From an uncultured Paracoccus sp. (GTDB lineage Bacteria > Pseudomonadota > Alphaproteobacteria > Rhodobacterales > Rhodobacteraceae), in assembly GCF_937873615.1 (NCBI RefSeq), contig NZ_CALMYP010000017.1:62001-126000 (forward strand): 64,000 bases of DNA. Direction: 5' to 3'. The notes beneath the pieces are model-generated. The model had not been told where the DNA came from. It made no database searches and saw nothing but the letters and a program-made list of their open reading frames with translations. The translations under genes were made by a program, and so were the position numbers. This document shows, in pieces, positions 27,607-36,301 of the stretch. Each line of letters begins with the position of its first letter. The first letter of the stretch is position 1.

Positions 27607-27770
27607 TGATCGTCATTGCCCTTGCCATCCTCGGCCTCGCCCTTGGCTGGATGCGCGCCGGGCGCGCCGGCGGCAACCGCAAGGACCGCGTGCAATGGGC
27701 CTTGGCGCATATGCTGGCCTTCATGCTGGTCGGACTGTTCGCCACCATCCTCATCGACCGCATGGCCTGA
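27606..27770 (+). CDS. Small membrane protein, 54 residues, unknown function
   Basis: A 54-codon frame fits exactly between its neighbours: ATG 27606 shares its A with the MORN stop (TGATG), and its TGA shares its A with the start of the VWA gene (TGATG). The product has two hydrophobic segments, residues about 2-16 (IVIALAILGLALGWM) and about 34-50 (AHMLAFMLVGLFATILI), joined by a basic loop (RAGRAGGNRKDR), so a two-helix inner-membrane protein is expected. The double overlap makes it very likely a real translated gene. No function can be assigned. Confidence 0.8.
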   Translation: MIVIALAILGLALGWMRAGRAGGNRKDRVQWALAHMLAFMLVGLFATILIDRMA

Positions 27771-28951
27771 TGTTTCGCCCCTTCCTCGACAGCCTGCGCC
27801 GTCATGGCGTGCCGGTCAGCCTTCGGGAATATCTCGATCTGCTGGGCGGGATGGCCGCCGGGGTGACGGGACAGAATACCGAGGATTTCTATCACTTCGC
27901 CCGCCTCTCGCTGGTGAAGGACGAACGCCATCTGGACCGCTTCGACCGCGCCTTCGCCGAGGCCTTCGCCGGTCTCGAACAGGTCCCGGTCGAGGCGCTG
28001 CTGGATCAGGCCGAACTGCCCCGCGAATGGCTGGAGAAACTGGCCGAGAAGCTGCTGACCGAGGCCGAAAAGGCCGAAATCGCGGCATCGGGCAGTTTCG
28101 AGGCGCTGATGGAAAAGCTGCGCGCGCGTCTGGCCGAACAGCAGGGCCGCCATCAGGGCGGCAGCAAATGGATCGGCACGGGCGGCACCTCGCCCTTCGG
28201 GGCTAATGGCTATAACCCGGAAGGGGTGCGGATCGGGCAGAACGAAAGCCGCCACCGCCGGGCGGCGAAGGTCTGGGACAAGCGCGAGTTCCGCGATTTC
28301 GACGACAGCGTCGAACTTGGCACCCGCAATATCAAGGTGGCGCTGAAACGCCTGCGGCAATGGGCGCGCCATGGCGCGGCCGAGGAACTGGACCTGCCCG
28401 CCACCATCCGCGCCACTGCGGACCACGGCTATATCGACGTGCAGACCCGGCCCGAGCGGCGCAATGCGGTGAAGGTGCTGCTGTTTCTCGACGTGGGCGG
28501 CAGCATGGACGACCATATCCGCGTCGTTGACGAGCTGTTCAGCGCCGCCCGCGCCGAGTTCAAGCATATGGAGCATTTCTTCTTCCATAACTGCCTTTAC
28601 GAGGCGGTCTGGAAGGACAGCCGCCGCCGCTGGACCGAGACCACGCCGACATGGGACATCCTGCACCGTTACGGGCGCGACTATAAATGCATCTTCGTCG
28701 GCGATGCCTCGATGTCGCCCTACGAGATCGCGGTGCCGGGCGGTGCGAACGAGCACTGGAACCCCGAGCCGGGCGAATTATGGCTGCGCCGCGCGACCGA
28801 AACCTGGCCCGACCATGTCTGGCTGAACCCGGTCGCCCGCCAGCACTGGCGCCATACCCAATCCATCGGCATGATCGGCACCGTCTTCGAGAACCGGATG
28901 ATGCCGCTGACGCTGGAAGGGTTGACGCAGGCGATGCGCATCCTTGGCTGA
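27770..28951 (+). CDS. CoxE-like VWA domain protein
   Basis: The 393-residue protein has a helical N-terminal part (residues 1-130), a linker with the GGTSPFGANGYNPEG segment seen in CoxE-like proteins, and a C-terminal von Willebrand A fold (about 225-390) starting with LLFLDVGGSMDDH, a MIDAS-like D-x-G-x-S site where classical VWA has D-x-S-x-S. CoxE-like proteins usually work with a MoxR AAA+ ATPase to remodel or metallate enzymes, but no such ATPase lies in the window. ATG 27770 is set by the TGATG overlap. Its place after a secreted MORN protein and a membrane peptide suggests a shared envelope role. Confidence 0.85.
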   Translation: MFRPFLDSLRRHGVPVSLREYLDLLGGMAAGVTGQNTEDFYHFARLSLVKDERHLDRFDRAFAEAFAGLEQVPVEALLDQAELPREWLEKLAEKLLTEAEKAEIAASGSFEALMEKLRARLAEQQGRHQGGSKWIGTGGTSPFGANGYNPEGVRIGQNESRHRRAAKVWDKREFRDFDDSVELGTRNIKVALKRLRQWARHGAAEELDLPATIRATADHGYIDVQTRPERRNAVKVLLFLDVGGSMDDHIRVVDELFSAARAEFKHMEHFFFHNCLYEAVWKDSRRRWTETTPTWDILHRYGRDYKCIFVGDASMSPYEIAVPGGANEHWNPEPGELWLRRATETWPDHVWLNPVARQHWRHTQSIGMIGTVFENRMMPLTLEGLTQAMRILG

Positions 28952-28976
28952 GGCCGCACCCGCAAACAGCGCTGCG

Positions 28977-29026
28977 ACAGGTATTTTTACACCGAAGAGC
29001 CCCATCTTCGGTGCTCAAATACCTGT
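28977..29026. repeat. 50-bp imperfect inverted repeat between VWA and M48 genes
   Basis: Left arm ACAGGTATTTTTACACCGAAGA and right arm TCTTCGGTGCTCAAATACCTGT are complementary at all but three positions, around a GCCCCA loop. The arms contain the same GTGTxAAAATACCT core found at 17608-17646. In RNA it would form a long hairpin after the VWA gene. No transposase or target duplication is seen. Confidence 0.7.
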
Positions 29027-29079
29027 GCCGAGTTGCCAGGCGGCTTGATCGCCGGGCCGACTCGCGCCACATCTGTCAC

Positions 29080-29760
29080 ATGCTGAAATTCCTGCCCCTC
29101 CTGCTCATCCTCGCCTATACGCTGGCCATGTGGTTCTTCTCGGTCTGGCGGCTGAAACGCGAGATGGCCGCGCATTCGACGCCGCTCGACGATGCCCGGC
29201 TGAACCCGCTTCTGGACCGGCTGGGCGCGGCGATGGACCTGCCGCGAATCCGGGCGCAGGTCTATGAGGTGCCAATGGTGAACGGGCTGGCGGCCCCGGA
29301 CGGGCGCATCTTCATCACCCGGGGCTTCATCGAGCGCATGGACAAGGGCGAGGTCACCCCCGAGGAGCTTGCCGGCGTCGTTGCGCATGAATTGGGCCAT
29401 GTCGCCCACGGCCATTCCAAGCGCCGGCTGATCGACTTCGCCGGGCAGAATGTCATCCGCAGCGTGCTTCTGGTGACGATCGGCCGCTTCCTGCCCTTCA
29501 TCGGCCCCTGGCTGATCAACCTGGCCGTCATGGCACTGGCGGCGCGCCTGTCGCAATCGGACGAGTTCGAGGCCGACCGCTTCGCCACCGCGCTGCTGAT
29601 CAGATCGGGGATCGGCGCCGGCCCGCAGATTTCGCTGTTCGAGAAGCTCGGCCGGCTGACCGGGGGACGGAGTGCGGCCGCGCCGGCCTGGCTCCTGTCG
29701 CATCCGGTGACGGAAAAGCGGATCGAGGCGATCCGGGCCAATATGCAGCGCTGGCAGTAA
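29080..29760 (+). CDS. M48 family zinc metalloprotease
   Basis: The 226-residue protein has one N-terminal membrane helix (residues about 3-20), the zinc motif HELGHVAHGH near residue 105 and the third ligand region in SDEFEADRFA, both typical of HtpX/Ste24-like M48 peptidases. It is shorter than four-helix HtpX and looks like a single-anchor periplasmic or cytoplasmic-face protease, possibly for membrane-protein quality control. The ATG at 29080 is chosen because it begins the membrane helix; the Shine-Dalgarno is weak. It follows the VWA gene after the inverted repeat. Confidence 0.85.
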   Translation: MLKFLPLLLILAYTLAMWFFSVWRLKREMAAHSTPLDDARLNPLLDRLGAAMDLPRIRAQVYEVPMVNGLAAPDGRIFITRGFIERMDKGEVTPEELAGVVAHELGHVAHGHSKRRLIDFAGQNVIRSVLLVTIGRFLPFIGPWLINLAVMALAARLSQSDEFEADRFATALLIRSGIGAGPQISLFEKLGRLTGGRSAAAPAWLLSHPVTEKRIEAIRANMQRWQ

Positions 29761-29763
29761 GGC

Positions 29764-30528
29764 TCAGCTCAGCATCACCGCATCGCCATCGGTGCCGCCT
29801 TCCAGCACCAGGCTGTCGAAATCCGACAGGATCACGCCGCGCTTGCCCGAAAGCTCGATCAGCCCGTCGCGTTTCAGCGCCGTCATCTGGCGGCTGACCG
29901 TCTCGATGGTGAGGCCGAGGTAATCCGACATCGCCTCGCGGCTGAGCGGCAGTTCCAGATGCATCCGGCCCTGCGGGTCTTCACCGTCAAGCACAGCCTG
30001 GCGCCGGGCCAGGATCGACAGGAACGAGGCGATCTTCTCGCGCGCCGATTTGCGCCCCAGAAGCAGCAGCCATTCGCGGGCCGCGTCAAGCTCATCCAGC
30101 GTCATTTCCAGAAGGCGCGAGGAAATGCGATGATCGTCGCGCATCATCTTCTCGAAGGGTTGGCGGCGGAAGCAGCACAGTTCCAGATCGCTGGTCGCGG
30201 TCACCGTATAGGTGGCGACGCGATGCCCGGGACGGCCCAGAAAATCGCTGGGCATGAGCAGCCCGACCATCTGGATGCGCCCGTCGTCCAGCATCCGCGT
30301 CAGCGTGGCCACACCCCGTACGATGGAGGCGACGAAATCCATCTCGTCCCCGGCCCAGACGACGACCTGCCCGGCCTCATAACGGCGATAGTATTTCACT
30401 GTTTCGAGGCATTCGAGATAGCGCGTGTCGCAACGCGCGCAGACCGCCCGTTCATGGATCGGACAGGTCACGCAACTGGGCCCGCAAGGGGCAGCGGTGA
30501 ACTCAGCTATGGCGGCCTTGACTTGCAT
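29764..30528 (-). CDS. fnrL: FnrL-type oxygen-sensing Crp/Fnr regulator
   Basis: The 254-residue regulator senses oxygen by an Fe-S cluster. The N-terminal cysteines C19, C22 and C30 (C-x2-C-x7-C), plus C33, and internal Cys in ELCCFRR match FNR/FnrL/FnrP. A cNMP-like barrel (residues about 40-145), a dimer helix (MTLDELDAAREWLLLLGRK) and a helix-turn-helix with SREAMSDYLGLTIETVSRQ follow; the E-x2-SR pattern predicts TTGAT half-site binding. The ATG is at 30528; a TTG one codon upstream is an alternative. An FNR box overlaps this start codon, and hemN is divergent. Confidence 0.93.
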   Translation of the reverse strand: MQVKAAIAEFTAAPCGPSCVTCPIHERAVCARCDTRYLECLETVKYYRRYEAGQVVVWAGDEMDFVASIVRGVATLTRMLDDGRIQMVGLLMPSDFLGRPGHRVATYTVTATSDLELCCFRRQPFEKMMRDDHRISSRLLEMTLDELDAAREWLLLLGRKSAREKIASFLSILARRQAVLDGEDPQGRMHLELPLSREAMSDYLGLTIETVSRQMTALKRDGLIELSGKRGVILSDFDSLVLEGGTDGDAVMLS

Positions 30529-30531
30529 CAA
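30518..30531. promoter_or_regulatory. FNR box shared by fnrL and hemN
   Basis: TTGAC-TTGC-ATCAA matches the FNR consensus TTGAT-N4-ATCAA in nine of ten positions. It covers the start codon of fnrL (30528-30526) and lies 35 nt before the hemN ATG. Bound FnrL would be well placed to repress its own gene and, from the other side, to activate hemN at low oxygen. Confidence 0.82.
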
Positions 30532-30565
30532 TGTGTTTTCCTGTTCGCCGCATATTCCTACGCAG

Positions 30566-31924
30566 ATGGAACACGAATCGCAACTTGCGCGGCTGGGACT
30601 GTTTGACGCACGGGTGCCGCGCTATACCTCATATCCGCCGGCCACGCAGTTCAAACCGGGCATCGGTCCCGCCGAGGTCGAGGCTTGGCAGGCGGCGATC
30701 CCGGCAGGCAGCGCGATCTCGCTTTACATGCATGTGCCCTTCTGCCGCCGGCTGTGCTGGTTCTGCGCCTGCCGCACCCAGGGCACGCAATCGGACGATC
30801 CGGTCCGGGTCTATGCCGAGACCCTGCTGGCCGAGCTGGAACTGCTGAAATCGCGCCTTGCGCCCGGCGTCCGGCTGTCGCGGCTGCATTGGGGCGGCGG
30901 CACCCCCACGATGATGCCGCCCGATGTCATGCGCCGGGTGGCGGCTGCGGTCTTCGACGCCTTCCCGCTGGCGGAGGGGGCCGAGTTTTCGGTCGAGATC
31001 GACCCGAACGAGATCGACGACACCCGCATGGACGCCCTGGCTGAGGCCGGGCTGACCCGCGCCAGCATCGGCGTGCAGGATTTCGATCCAGAGATCCAGG
31101 CCACCATCGGCCGCGAGCAGAGCTTCGAGGTCACCGCCAAGGCGGTCGAGATGCTGCGCGCCCGTGGGATTGCCAGCATCAATGCCGATATCCTGTTCGG
31201 GCTGCCGCATCAGGACAATCGCCGGATCGCGGAATCGGTGCAGCAATTGCTGGCGCTGTCGCCCGACCGGGTGGCGCTTTACGGCTATGCCCATGTGCCC
31301 TGGATGGCCAAGCGGCAGGTGCTGATCCCGACCGAGGCCCTGCCCTCGCCCGAGGCGCGGCTGGCGCTGTTCAACACCGCCCGCGACCTGTTCATGGCCG
31401 ACGGCTATGCCGAGATCGGCATCGACCATTTCGCCCGCCCCGATGACGGGCTGGCAAAGGCGCAGGCGGCGGGGCTGATGCGGCGGAACTTTCAGGGCTA
31501 TACCGACGATCAGGCCGATGTGCTGGTGGGCATCGGCGCCTCGTCGATCTCGCGCTATCCACAGGGCATCGCCCAGAACGCGCCGGCGACCGGCGCCCAT
31601 GTGAAGGCGATCCGCGACGGGCGGCTGTCGGTCACGCGCGGCCATGCCTTCACCGCCGAAGACCATTGGCGCGCCCGCATGATCGAGGCGCTGATGTGCG
31701 ATTTCCGCATCGACGCGGGCGAAATGTCGCGCCGCTTCGGCATGGGCGATGAGGCGCTGAAGGCGCTGTTCGCGCCCATTACCGCGCGGTTCGGCGAGAT
31801 GGTGCAGCTTGACGCGGATGGCTCTCTGGCGATCCCGGTTCGGGCAAGGCCGCTGACGCGGATGATCGCGCGGATGCTAGACGCCTATGAGATGGAAAAG
31901 AGCGGCCATTCCCCGGCGATCTGA
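30566..31924 (+). CDS. hemN: Oxygen-independent coproporphyrinogen III oxidase
   Basis: The 452-residue radical SAM enzyme decarboxylates coproporphyrinogen III to protoporphyrinogen IX without oxygen. The cluster cysteines are C60, C64 and C67 (PFCRRLCWFC), followed by the SAM-binding LHWGGGTPTMMP. The HemN-specific start PRYTSYPPATQF and the C-terminal HemN domain are present. The frame is open upstream, but ATG 30566 gives the usual family start. A fnrL-hemN divergent arrangement with an FNR box is known in related bacteria. Confidence 0.95.
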   Translation: MEHESQLARLGLFDARVPRYTSYPPATQFKPGIGPAEVEAWQAAIPAGSAISLYMHVPFCRRLCWFCACRTQGTQSDDPVRVYAETLLAELELLKSRLAPGVRLSRLHWGGGTPTMMPPDVMRRVAAAVFDAFPLAEGAEFSVEIDPNEIDDTRMDALAEAGLTRASIGVQDFDPEIQATIGREQSFEVTAKAVEMLRARGIASINADILFGLPHQDNRRIAESVQQLLALSPDRVALYGYAHVPWMAKRQVLIPTEALPSPEARLALFNTARDLFMADGYAEIGIDHFARPDDGLAKAQAAGLMRRNFQGYTDDQADVLVGIGASSISRYPQGIAQNAPATGAHVKAIRDGRLSVTRGHAFTAEDHWRARMIEALMCDFRIDAGEMSRRFGMGDEALKALFAPITARFGEMVQLDADGSLAIPVRARPLTRMIARMLDAYEMEKSGHSPAI

Positions 31925-31985
31925 ATCGTCGAGGATGCGCCAGCAACAGTCTGATTACATGTAGGGATCGACCGTGCGCCCGGGC

Positions 31986-33278
31986 TTATTGCCCGAGCGG
32001 CACCGGTTGGGCGATGCTGGCATCGAGCGGCATCATCGCCGGCTCGGCCGAGGCGACCGAGATCATCTCTCGCAGGTCCTCGTCCTTCGACAGATCGGCA
32101 AAGGCATAGCGCGCGGTCAGGTTGGCCGGCGAAAGCTCCAGGTTCTTCACCACCTGTGCGCCGGGCGCGGCCGGGCCATAGGTGCGGCCATTGACGGCGA
32201 AATAGACCGCGCCGGAATTGCCCGCGCGCAGGATCGGCGGCGATTCCAGCTTCGGCATGGCGAAGCGTTCGCCCGCATCCATGGTCTTTTCCAGAAGCAC
32301 GGTGCCATCGGCCGAAGTCACCCGCACCCAGGACGGGCGCACGGCCAGGATTTCGACCTCGGGGGCGTCGGGGGCGACGGTGCGTACCGCCATCTGGTCA
32401 GCCGGCAGTTGCGGCCCGTAATCGGTCCCGAGCGCCATCTGGCGTGGCACGGTCGGCGCCATCGCGCCCGCCACCGTTTGCGCGGCACCGCTTGCAGGGG
32501 CCACCACCGCCGCCAGTTCCTCAGCCGTGGGCAGTTCGGGATCAATCGAGGCAATGGGACCGTCCCGCGCCGTCAGGACCGGAATTTCAAGGACTTGCGG
32601 CCTGTAGATGCGGTCGATGCCTTCTGGTTGCGGCAGGTTGACCGCCAGATCGCCGACTTCCTCCGTAGCGGGCTGTGCCGTGCTCTCGACCGGATCGAGC
32701 GCAGCGGTCACGCCGGGGGCCTGATCGCTGGGGGTCAGATTGACCTTCTGCAATTCCTGCAGCACCGACCAACCGCCATAGCCAAGGCCCGCGACAAGCG
32801 CGATCAGCACCATGACCGAGCCGATGGCGCGGGGTTCTACCGAAGACCAGAAGGACTCGGGCTGCGGAATGAACAGCGCGCGCGGATTGGCCAGGGCCTC
32901 TGCCGGGTCCGAAGGACGGCGCTGCGGCTTCGGCCCCGACGCGACCGGCGACATGCCATGCGGGGGTTTGAACCCCGATTCGTCACAGAAACGCGCGAAG
33001 ACGATATCCGGGTTCATCTTCAGATAGCGCGCATAGGACCGCACATAGCCCGAGATGAAACTGGGCGCATCGAAGGCGGAGATGTCGCAATTCTCGATCG
33101 CGGCGATATAGCTGGCGCGAATGCGCAACTCTCGCTGCACGTCCAGCAGCGACTTGCCCATCGTCGCACGCTCGCCCCGCATGAGATCGCCCAGACGAAT
33201 TTCGAAATCGTCAGCATCGGCGCCCGCGAGCACCATATCGTCATGCTTTGCCGAAGCCTTTGCCGGCAGCCTGATCAT
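31986..33278 (-). CDS. RodZ-like protein: HTH, one membrane helix, DUF4115
   Basis: The 430-residue protein has an N-terminal HTH_25 domain (residues about 30-95; SLLDVQRELRIRASYIAAIEN), a basic juxtamembrane stretch, one transmembrane helix near residues 147-167, a proline/alanine-rich periplasmic linker and a C-terminal DUF4115 beta domain (about 285-350) containing PSWVRVTSADGTVLLEKTM. This is the RodZ plan, a cytoskeleton-linked morphogenesis protein that anchors MreB in rods. The start ATG 33278 has AGGACGG before it. Confidence 0.82.
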   Translation of the reverse strand: MIRLPAKASAKHDDMVLAGADADDFEIRLGDLMRGERATMGKSLLDVQRELRIRASYIAAIENCDISAFDAPSFISGYVRSYARYLKMNPDIVFARFCDESGFKPPHGMSPVASGPKPQRRPSDPAEALANPRALFIPQPESFWSSVEPRAIGSVMVLIALVAGLGYGGWSVLQELQKVNLTPSDQAPGVTAALDPVESTAQPATEEVGDLAVNLPQPEGIDRIYRPQVLEIPVLTARDGPIASIDPELPTAEELAAVVAPASGAAQTVAGAMAPTVPRQMALGTDYGPQLPADQMAVRTVAPDAPEVEILAVRPSWVRVTSADGTVLLEKTMDAGERFAMPKLESPPILRAGNSGAVYFAVNGRTYGPAAPGAQVVKNLELSPANLTARYAFADLSKDEDLREMISVASAEPAMMPLDASIAQPVPLGQ

Positions 33279-33391
33279 TCCGCCCGTCCTAACATTAACC
33301 TGCCTGTCGCAAGCCGCGAATCGCAAACCTGCATCGTATGATTAAGGCAAGGTTATCACAGAGGCGAGAGACGTTCACCCCGCATCGGGGT

Positions 33392-34621
33392 TTACGCAAC
33401 CGCAACCGAGCGATTTAGCTGGCATTGTGACCAAAGCGCGTCCATCGCGTGCACCAGACCGTCGATCTGGTCGGGCGAATGCACCGGCGACGGCGTGAAA
33501 CGCAGCCTTTCGGTGCCACGCGGCACGGTCGGGAAGTTGATCGGCTGCACATAAACGCCGAAATCGCGCAGCAGCATGTCCGACAGCGTCTTGCAATGCA
33601 CCGGATGGCCGACATGGACCGGCACGATATGGCTGCCGTGGTCGATGATCGGCATTCCCAGCCCTTTCAGGCGCATCTTCAGGATCTTCGCATGAAGCTG
33701 CTGCATGTCGCGCAGCTCCTGCCCCGCATCCGACTTCAGGAAGGCGATCGAGGCCGCCGCCCCGGCCGCCACGGCGGGCGGCAGCGAGGTGGTGAAGATG
33801 AAGCCCGGCGCATAGGAGCGGATGGCATCGACCATCTTCGCGCTTGCCGCGATATAGCCGCCGAAAACCCCGAAGGCCTTGCCGAGCGTGCCGTTGAAGA
33901 TGTCGATCCGGTCCATCAGCCCGTCGCGCTCGGCCACGCCGCCGCCACGGGGGCCATACATGCCGACGGCATGGACTTCGTCCAGATAGGTCAGGGCGCC
34001 GAATTCCTCGGCCAGATCGCAGATCGCGGCAATGGGGCCGAAATCGCCGTCCATCGAATAGATCGATTCGAAGGCGATCAGCTTCGGCGCCTGCGGGTCG
34101 TCGGCTTCCAGCAATTCGCGCAGATGATCGAGGTCGTTATGGCGAAAGATGCGCTTGGCACCGTCGAAGCGCTTGATCCCCTCGATCATCGAGGCGTGGT
34201 TCAGCGCATCGGAATAGATGATCAGGCCGGGGAACAGCTTGCGCAGCGTCGAAAGCGTCGCGTCATTGGCGATATAGGCGCTGCTGAACACAAGCGCGGC
34301 TTCCTTGCCGTGCAGATCGGACAGCTCGGCTTCCAGCTTCTTGTGATAGACCGTGGTGCCAGAAATGTTGCGCGTCCCGCCCGAGCCGGCGCCGGTTGCA
34401 TCCAGCGCCTCATGCATGGCGGCAAGCACGACCGGGTGCTGGCCCATGCCAAGGTAATCGTTGCCGCACCAGACGGTGATTTCCTGTTCCGAGCCATCGG
34501 GCCGGGTCCAGACCGCATGTGGAAAGGCGCCCTTGCGACGTTCGATATCGATAAAGGTGCGGTAACGACCTTCTTCGTGTAGCTTACCGATAGCCTGATC
34601 GAGGGCTGCATCATAATCCAT
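33392..34621 (-). CDS. hemA: 5-aminolevulinate synthase
   Basis: The 409-residue pyridoxal-phosphate enzyme condenses glycine and succinyl-CoA, the first step of heme synthesis in alphaproteobacteria. It has the glycine-rich [23 protein letters not shown] and the Schiff-base lysine K248 in GTLGKAFG. Length is standard. The start ATG 34621 has AAGGGA about 10 nt upstream. An FNR box and a well-placed -10 hexamer precede it, suggesting higher expression at low oxygen. A small CCCCG-ATG-CGGGG hairpin follows the stop but lacks a U-run. Confidence 0.97.
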   Translation of the reverse strand: MDYDAALDQAIGKLHEEGRYRTFIDIERRKGAFPHAVWTRPDGSEQEITVWCGNDYLGMGQHPVVLAAMHEALDATGAGSGGTRNISGTTVYHKKLEAELSDLHGKEAALVFSSAYIANDATLSTLRKLFPGLIIYSDALNHASMIEGIKRFDGAKRIFRHNDLDHLRELLEADDPQAPKLIAFESIYSMDGDFGPIAAICDLAEEFGALTYLDEVHAVGMYGPRGGGVAERDGLMDRIDIFNGTLGKAFGVFGGYIAASAKMVDAIRSYAPGFIFTTSLPPAVAAGAAASIAFLKSDAGQELRDMQQLHAKILKMRLKGLGMPIIDHGSHIVPVHVGHPVHCKTLSDMLLRDFGVYVQPINFPTVPRGTERLRFTPSPVHSPDQIDGLVHAMDALWSQCQLNRSVAVA

Positions 34622-34653
34622 CGCGGGGTCCCTTGCCTTGCTTGCTGGGGGCG

Positions 34654-34694
34654 ATCATGTCAAATCACTCGGACCTCACATTGATAAGGGTCAA
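34654..34694 (-). promoter_or_regulatory. FNR-dependent (class II) promoter of hemA
   Basis: On the minus strand TTGAC-CCTT-ATCAA (34694-34681) is followed 21 nt later by the -10-like CATGAT (34659-34654). The box centre is then about 40.5 nt upstream of the predicted start near 34647, the spacing used by FNR to activate class II promoters. The leader would be about 25 nt. Confidence 0.75.
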
Positions 34695-34777
34695 TTGCGC
34701 GAAGTTACAGTGCGAATTTCCGCCGATATGCCAAACAATTCCGTGCTTTAATCCCAAGTGAAACAGTCAGGAAACCC

Positions 34778-36160
34778 ATGACCGACCATAAGCTTGACCA
34801 AATTCTCGACCGTCTCGATGCCGGCCTGCCCGCAGCGCTTGACCGTCTTCTGGGGTTTCTGCGCATCCCCTCGATCTCGACCGATCCGGCCCATGACGGC
34901 GATGTTCTCGATGCCGCGACCTGGCTGACCGACGAATTGCGAAACCTCGGTTTCGCCGCCGAGATCCGCGAAACCACGGGGCACCCGATGGTTGTCGCCT
35001 CGACCCCGCAAGGCACTGAAAGAACGCTGCTTTTCTATGGTCATTACGATGTGCAGCCGGTCGATCCGCTGAATCTCTGGACCCGCCCGCCCTTCGAGCC
35101 GGCCATCGAGGACACACCCGATGGCCGCGTCATCCGGGGGCGTGGCGCCTCGGACGACAAGGGCCAGTTGATGACCTTTGTCGAGGCCTGCCGGGCCTGG
35201 AAGGCGGTCCATGGCGAACTGCCCTCGGGGCTCACCCTGCTTTTCGAGGGCGAGGAGGAATCCGGTTCGCCCTCGCTCATCCCCTTCCTGGAAGCCAATC
35301 GCGACGAGTTGTCGCAGTCGCTGGCGCTGATCTGCGACACCGGGCTTTATTCGGACGGTCGCCCGGCGATTTCCAGCCAGTTGCGCGGTCTGGTGGGCGA
35401 GGAGATCGTGGTTCACGCCGCCAATCAGGATCTGCATTCGGGCAGTTTCGGCGGGCTTGCCGCGAACCCGATCCAGATCCTCTGCAATGCACTGGCAGCG
35501 CTGAAGGACGAAAACGGCCGCGTCACCCTGCCCGGCTTCTATGACGGCGTGGAGGAACTGTCCGACACGCTGCGGCGCGACTGGGAGGCGCTTGATTTCG
35601 ATGCCGGGAAATTCCTGTCGCGCGTCGGGCTGAAATATCCCGTCGGCGAAAAGGGCCGCACACCGCTGGAAATGGTCTGGAACCAGCCGACGGCGGAAAT
35701 CAATGGCATCTCCGGCGGCTATACCGGCGACGGCTTCAAGACCGTACTGCCAGCCGAAGCCCGCGCCAAGGTCAGCTTCCGCCTGACCGGCACGCAGGAC
35801 CCCGAGAAGATCCGCAGCGCCTTCCGCGCCCATGTCCAGAGCTTCATCCCCGCCGATTGCCGGGTCGAGTTCCACGAACATGGCGGATCGCCCGCCGCTG
35901 TCATGGACCTGTCGGACCCGGGCTTCGCAGCGGCGAAACAGGCGCTTTCAGAGGAATGGGGTCGCGAGGCGGTTTACATCGGCATGGGCGGCTCGATCCC
36001 GATTGCCGGGGATTTCAAGCGCATCCTCGGCATGGATGCGATGCTGGTCGGCTTCGCGAAAGACGACGACCGCATCCATTCCCCGAACGAGAAATACGAT
36101 GTCGAAAGCTTCGCCAAGGGCGCGCGAAGCTGGGCGCGCATCCTCGCCGCACTGCGCTGA
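34778..36160 (+). CDS. M20 family metallopeptidase (dipeptidase-like)
   Basis: The 460-residue hydrolase has the M20 zinc motifs FYGHYDVQPVDP, GRGASDDKGQLM and the catalytic glutamates in FEGEEESGSPS, with a dimerisation domain around residues 210-370 and a final zinc histidine in the DRIHSPNEKYD segment. This matches the dipeptidase/carboxypeptidase branch that cuts cytosolic dipeptides. It is a single gene divergent from hemA, separated from gatB by two hairpins. Confidence 0.9.
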   Translation: MTDHKLDQILDRLDAGLPAALDRLLGFLRIPSISTDPAHDGDVLDAATWLTDELRNLGFAAEIRETTGHPMVVASTPQGTERTLLFYGHYDVQPVDPLNLWTRPPFEPAIEDTPDGRVIRGRGASDDKGQLMTFVEACRAWKAVHGELPSGLTLLFEGEEESGSPSLIPFLEANRDELSQSLALICDTGLYSDGRPAISSQLRGLVGEEIVVHAANQDLHSGSFGGLAANPIQILCNALAALKDENGRVTLPGFYDGVEELSDTLRRDWEALDFDAGKFLSRVGLKYPVGEKGRTPLEMVWNQPTAEINGISGGYTGDGFKTVLPAEARAKVSFRLTGTQDPEKIRSAFRAHVQSFIPADCRVEFHEHGGSPAAVMDLSDPGFAAAKQALSEEWGREAVYIGMGGSIPIAGDFKRILGMDAMLVGFAKDDDRIHSPNEKYDVESFAKGARSWARILAALR

Positions 36161-36176
36161 GGCATACGCGCGGAAA

Positions 36177-36245
36177 GGCGGCGCATCATGCTTGCGCCGC
36201 CATCCGACTGGGAAACATTGGCCCGCAAGCCGAACCTTGCGGGCC
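36177..36245 (+). promoter_or_regulatory. Two consecutive 9-bp hairpins upstream of gatB
   Basis: Stem 1 is GGCGGCGCA / TGCGCCGCC with a 7-nt loop (36177-36201). Stem 2 is GCCCGCAAG / CTTGCGGGC with a 6-nt loop (36221-36244). Both are perfect and fill much of the 141-nt gap between the peptidase and gatB. Neither has a T-run, so they could be transcript-end stabilisers or structured leader RNA. Confidence 0.5.
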
Positions 36246-36301
36246 CGACCACTTGCCCGCGCGCCCTGCCCGGCATAGAAACCGGGGCGACAAGACAGGA
36301 C

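Noticed and set aside
33378-33390. Hairpin CCCCG-ATG-CGGGG directly after hemA as an intrinsic terminator
   Set aside because: The stem is only 5 bp and no T-run follows on the minus strand.
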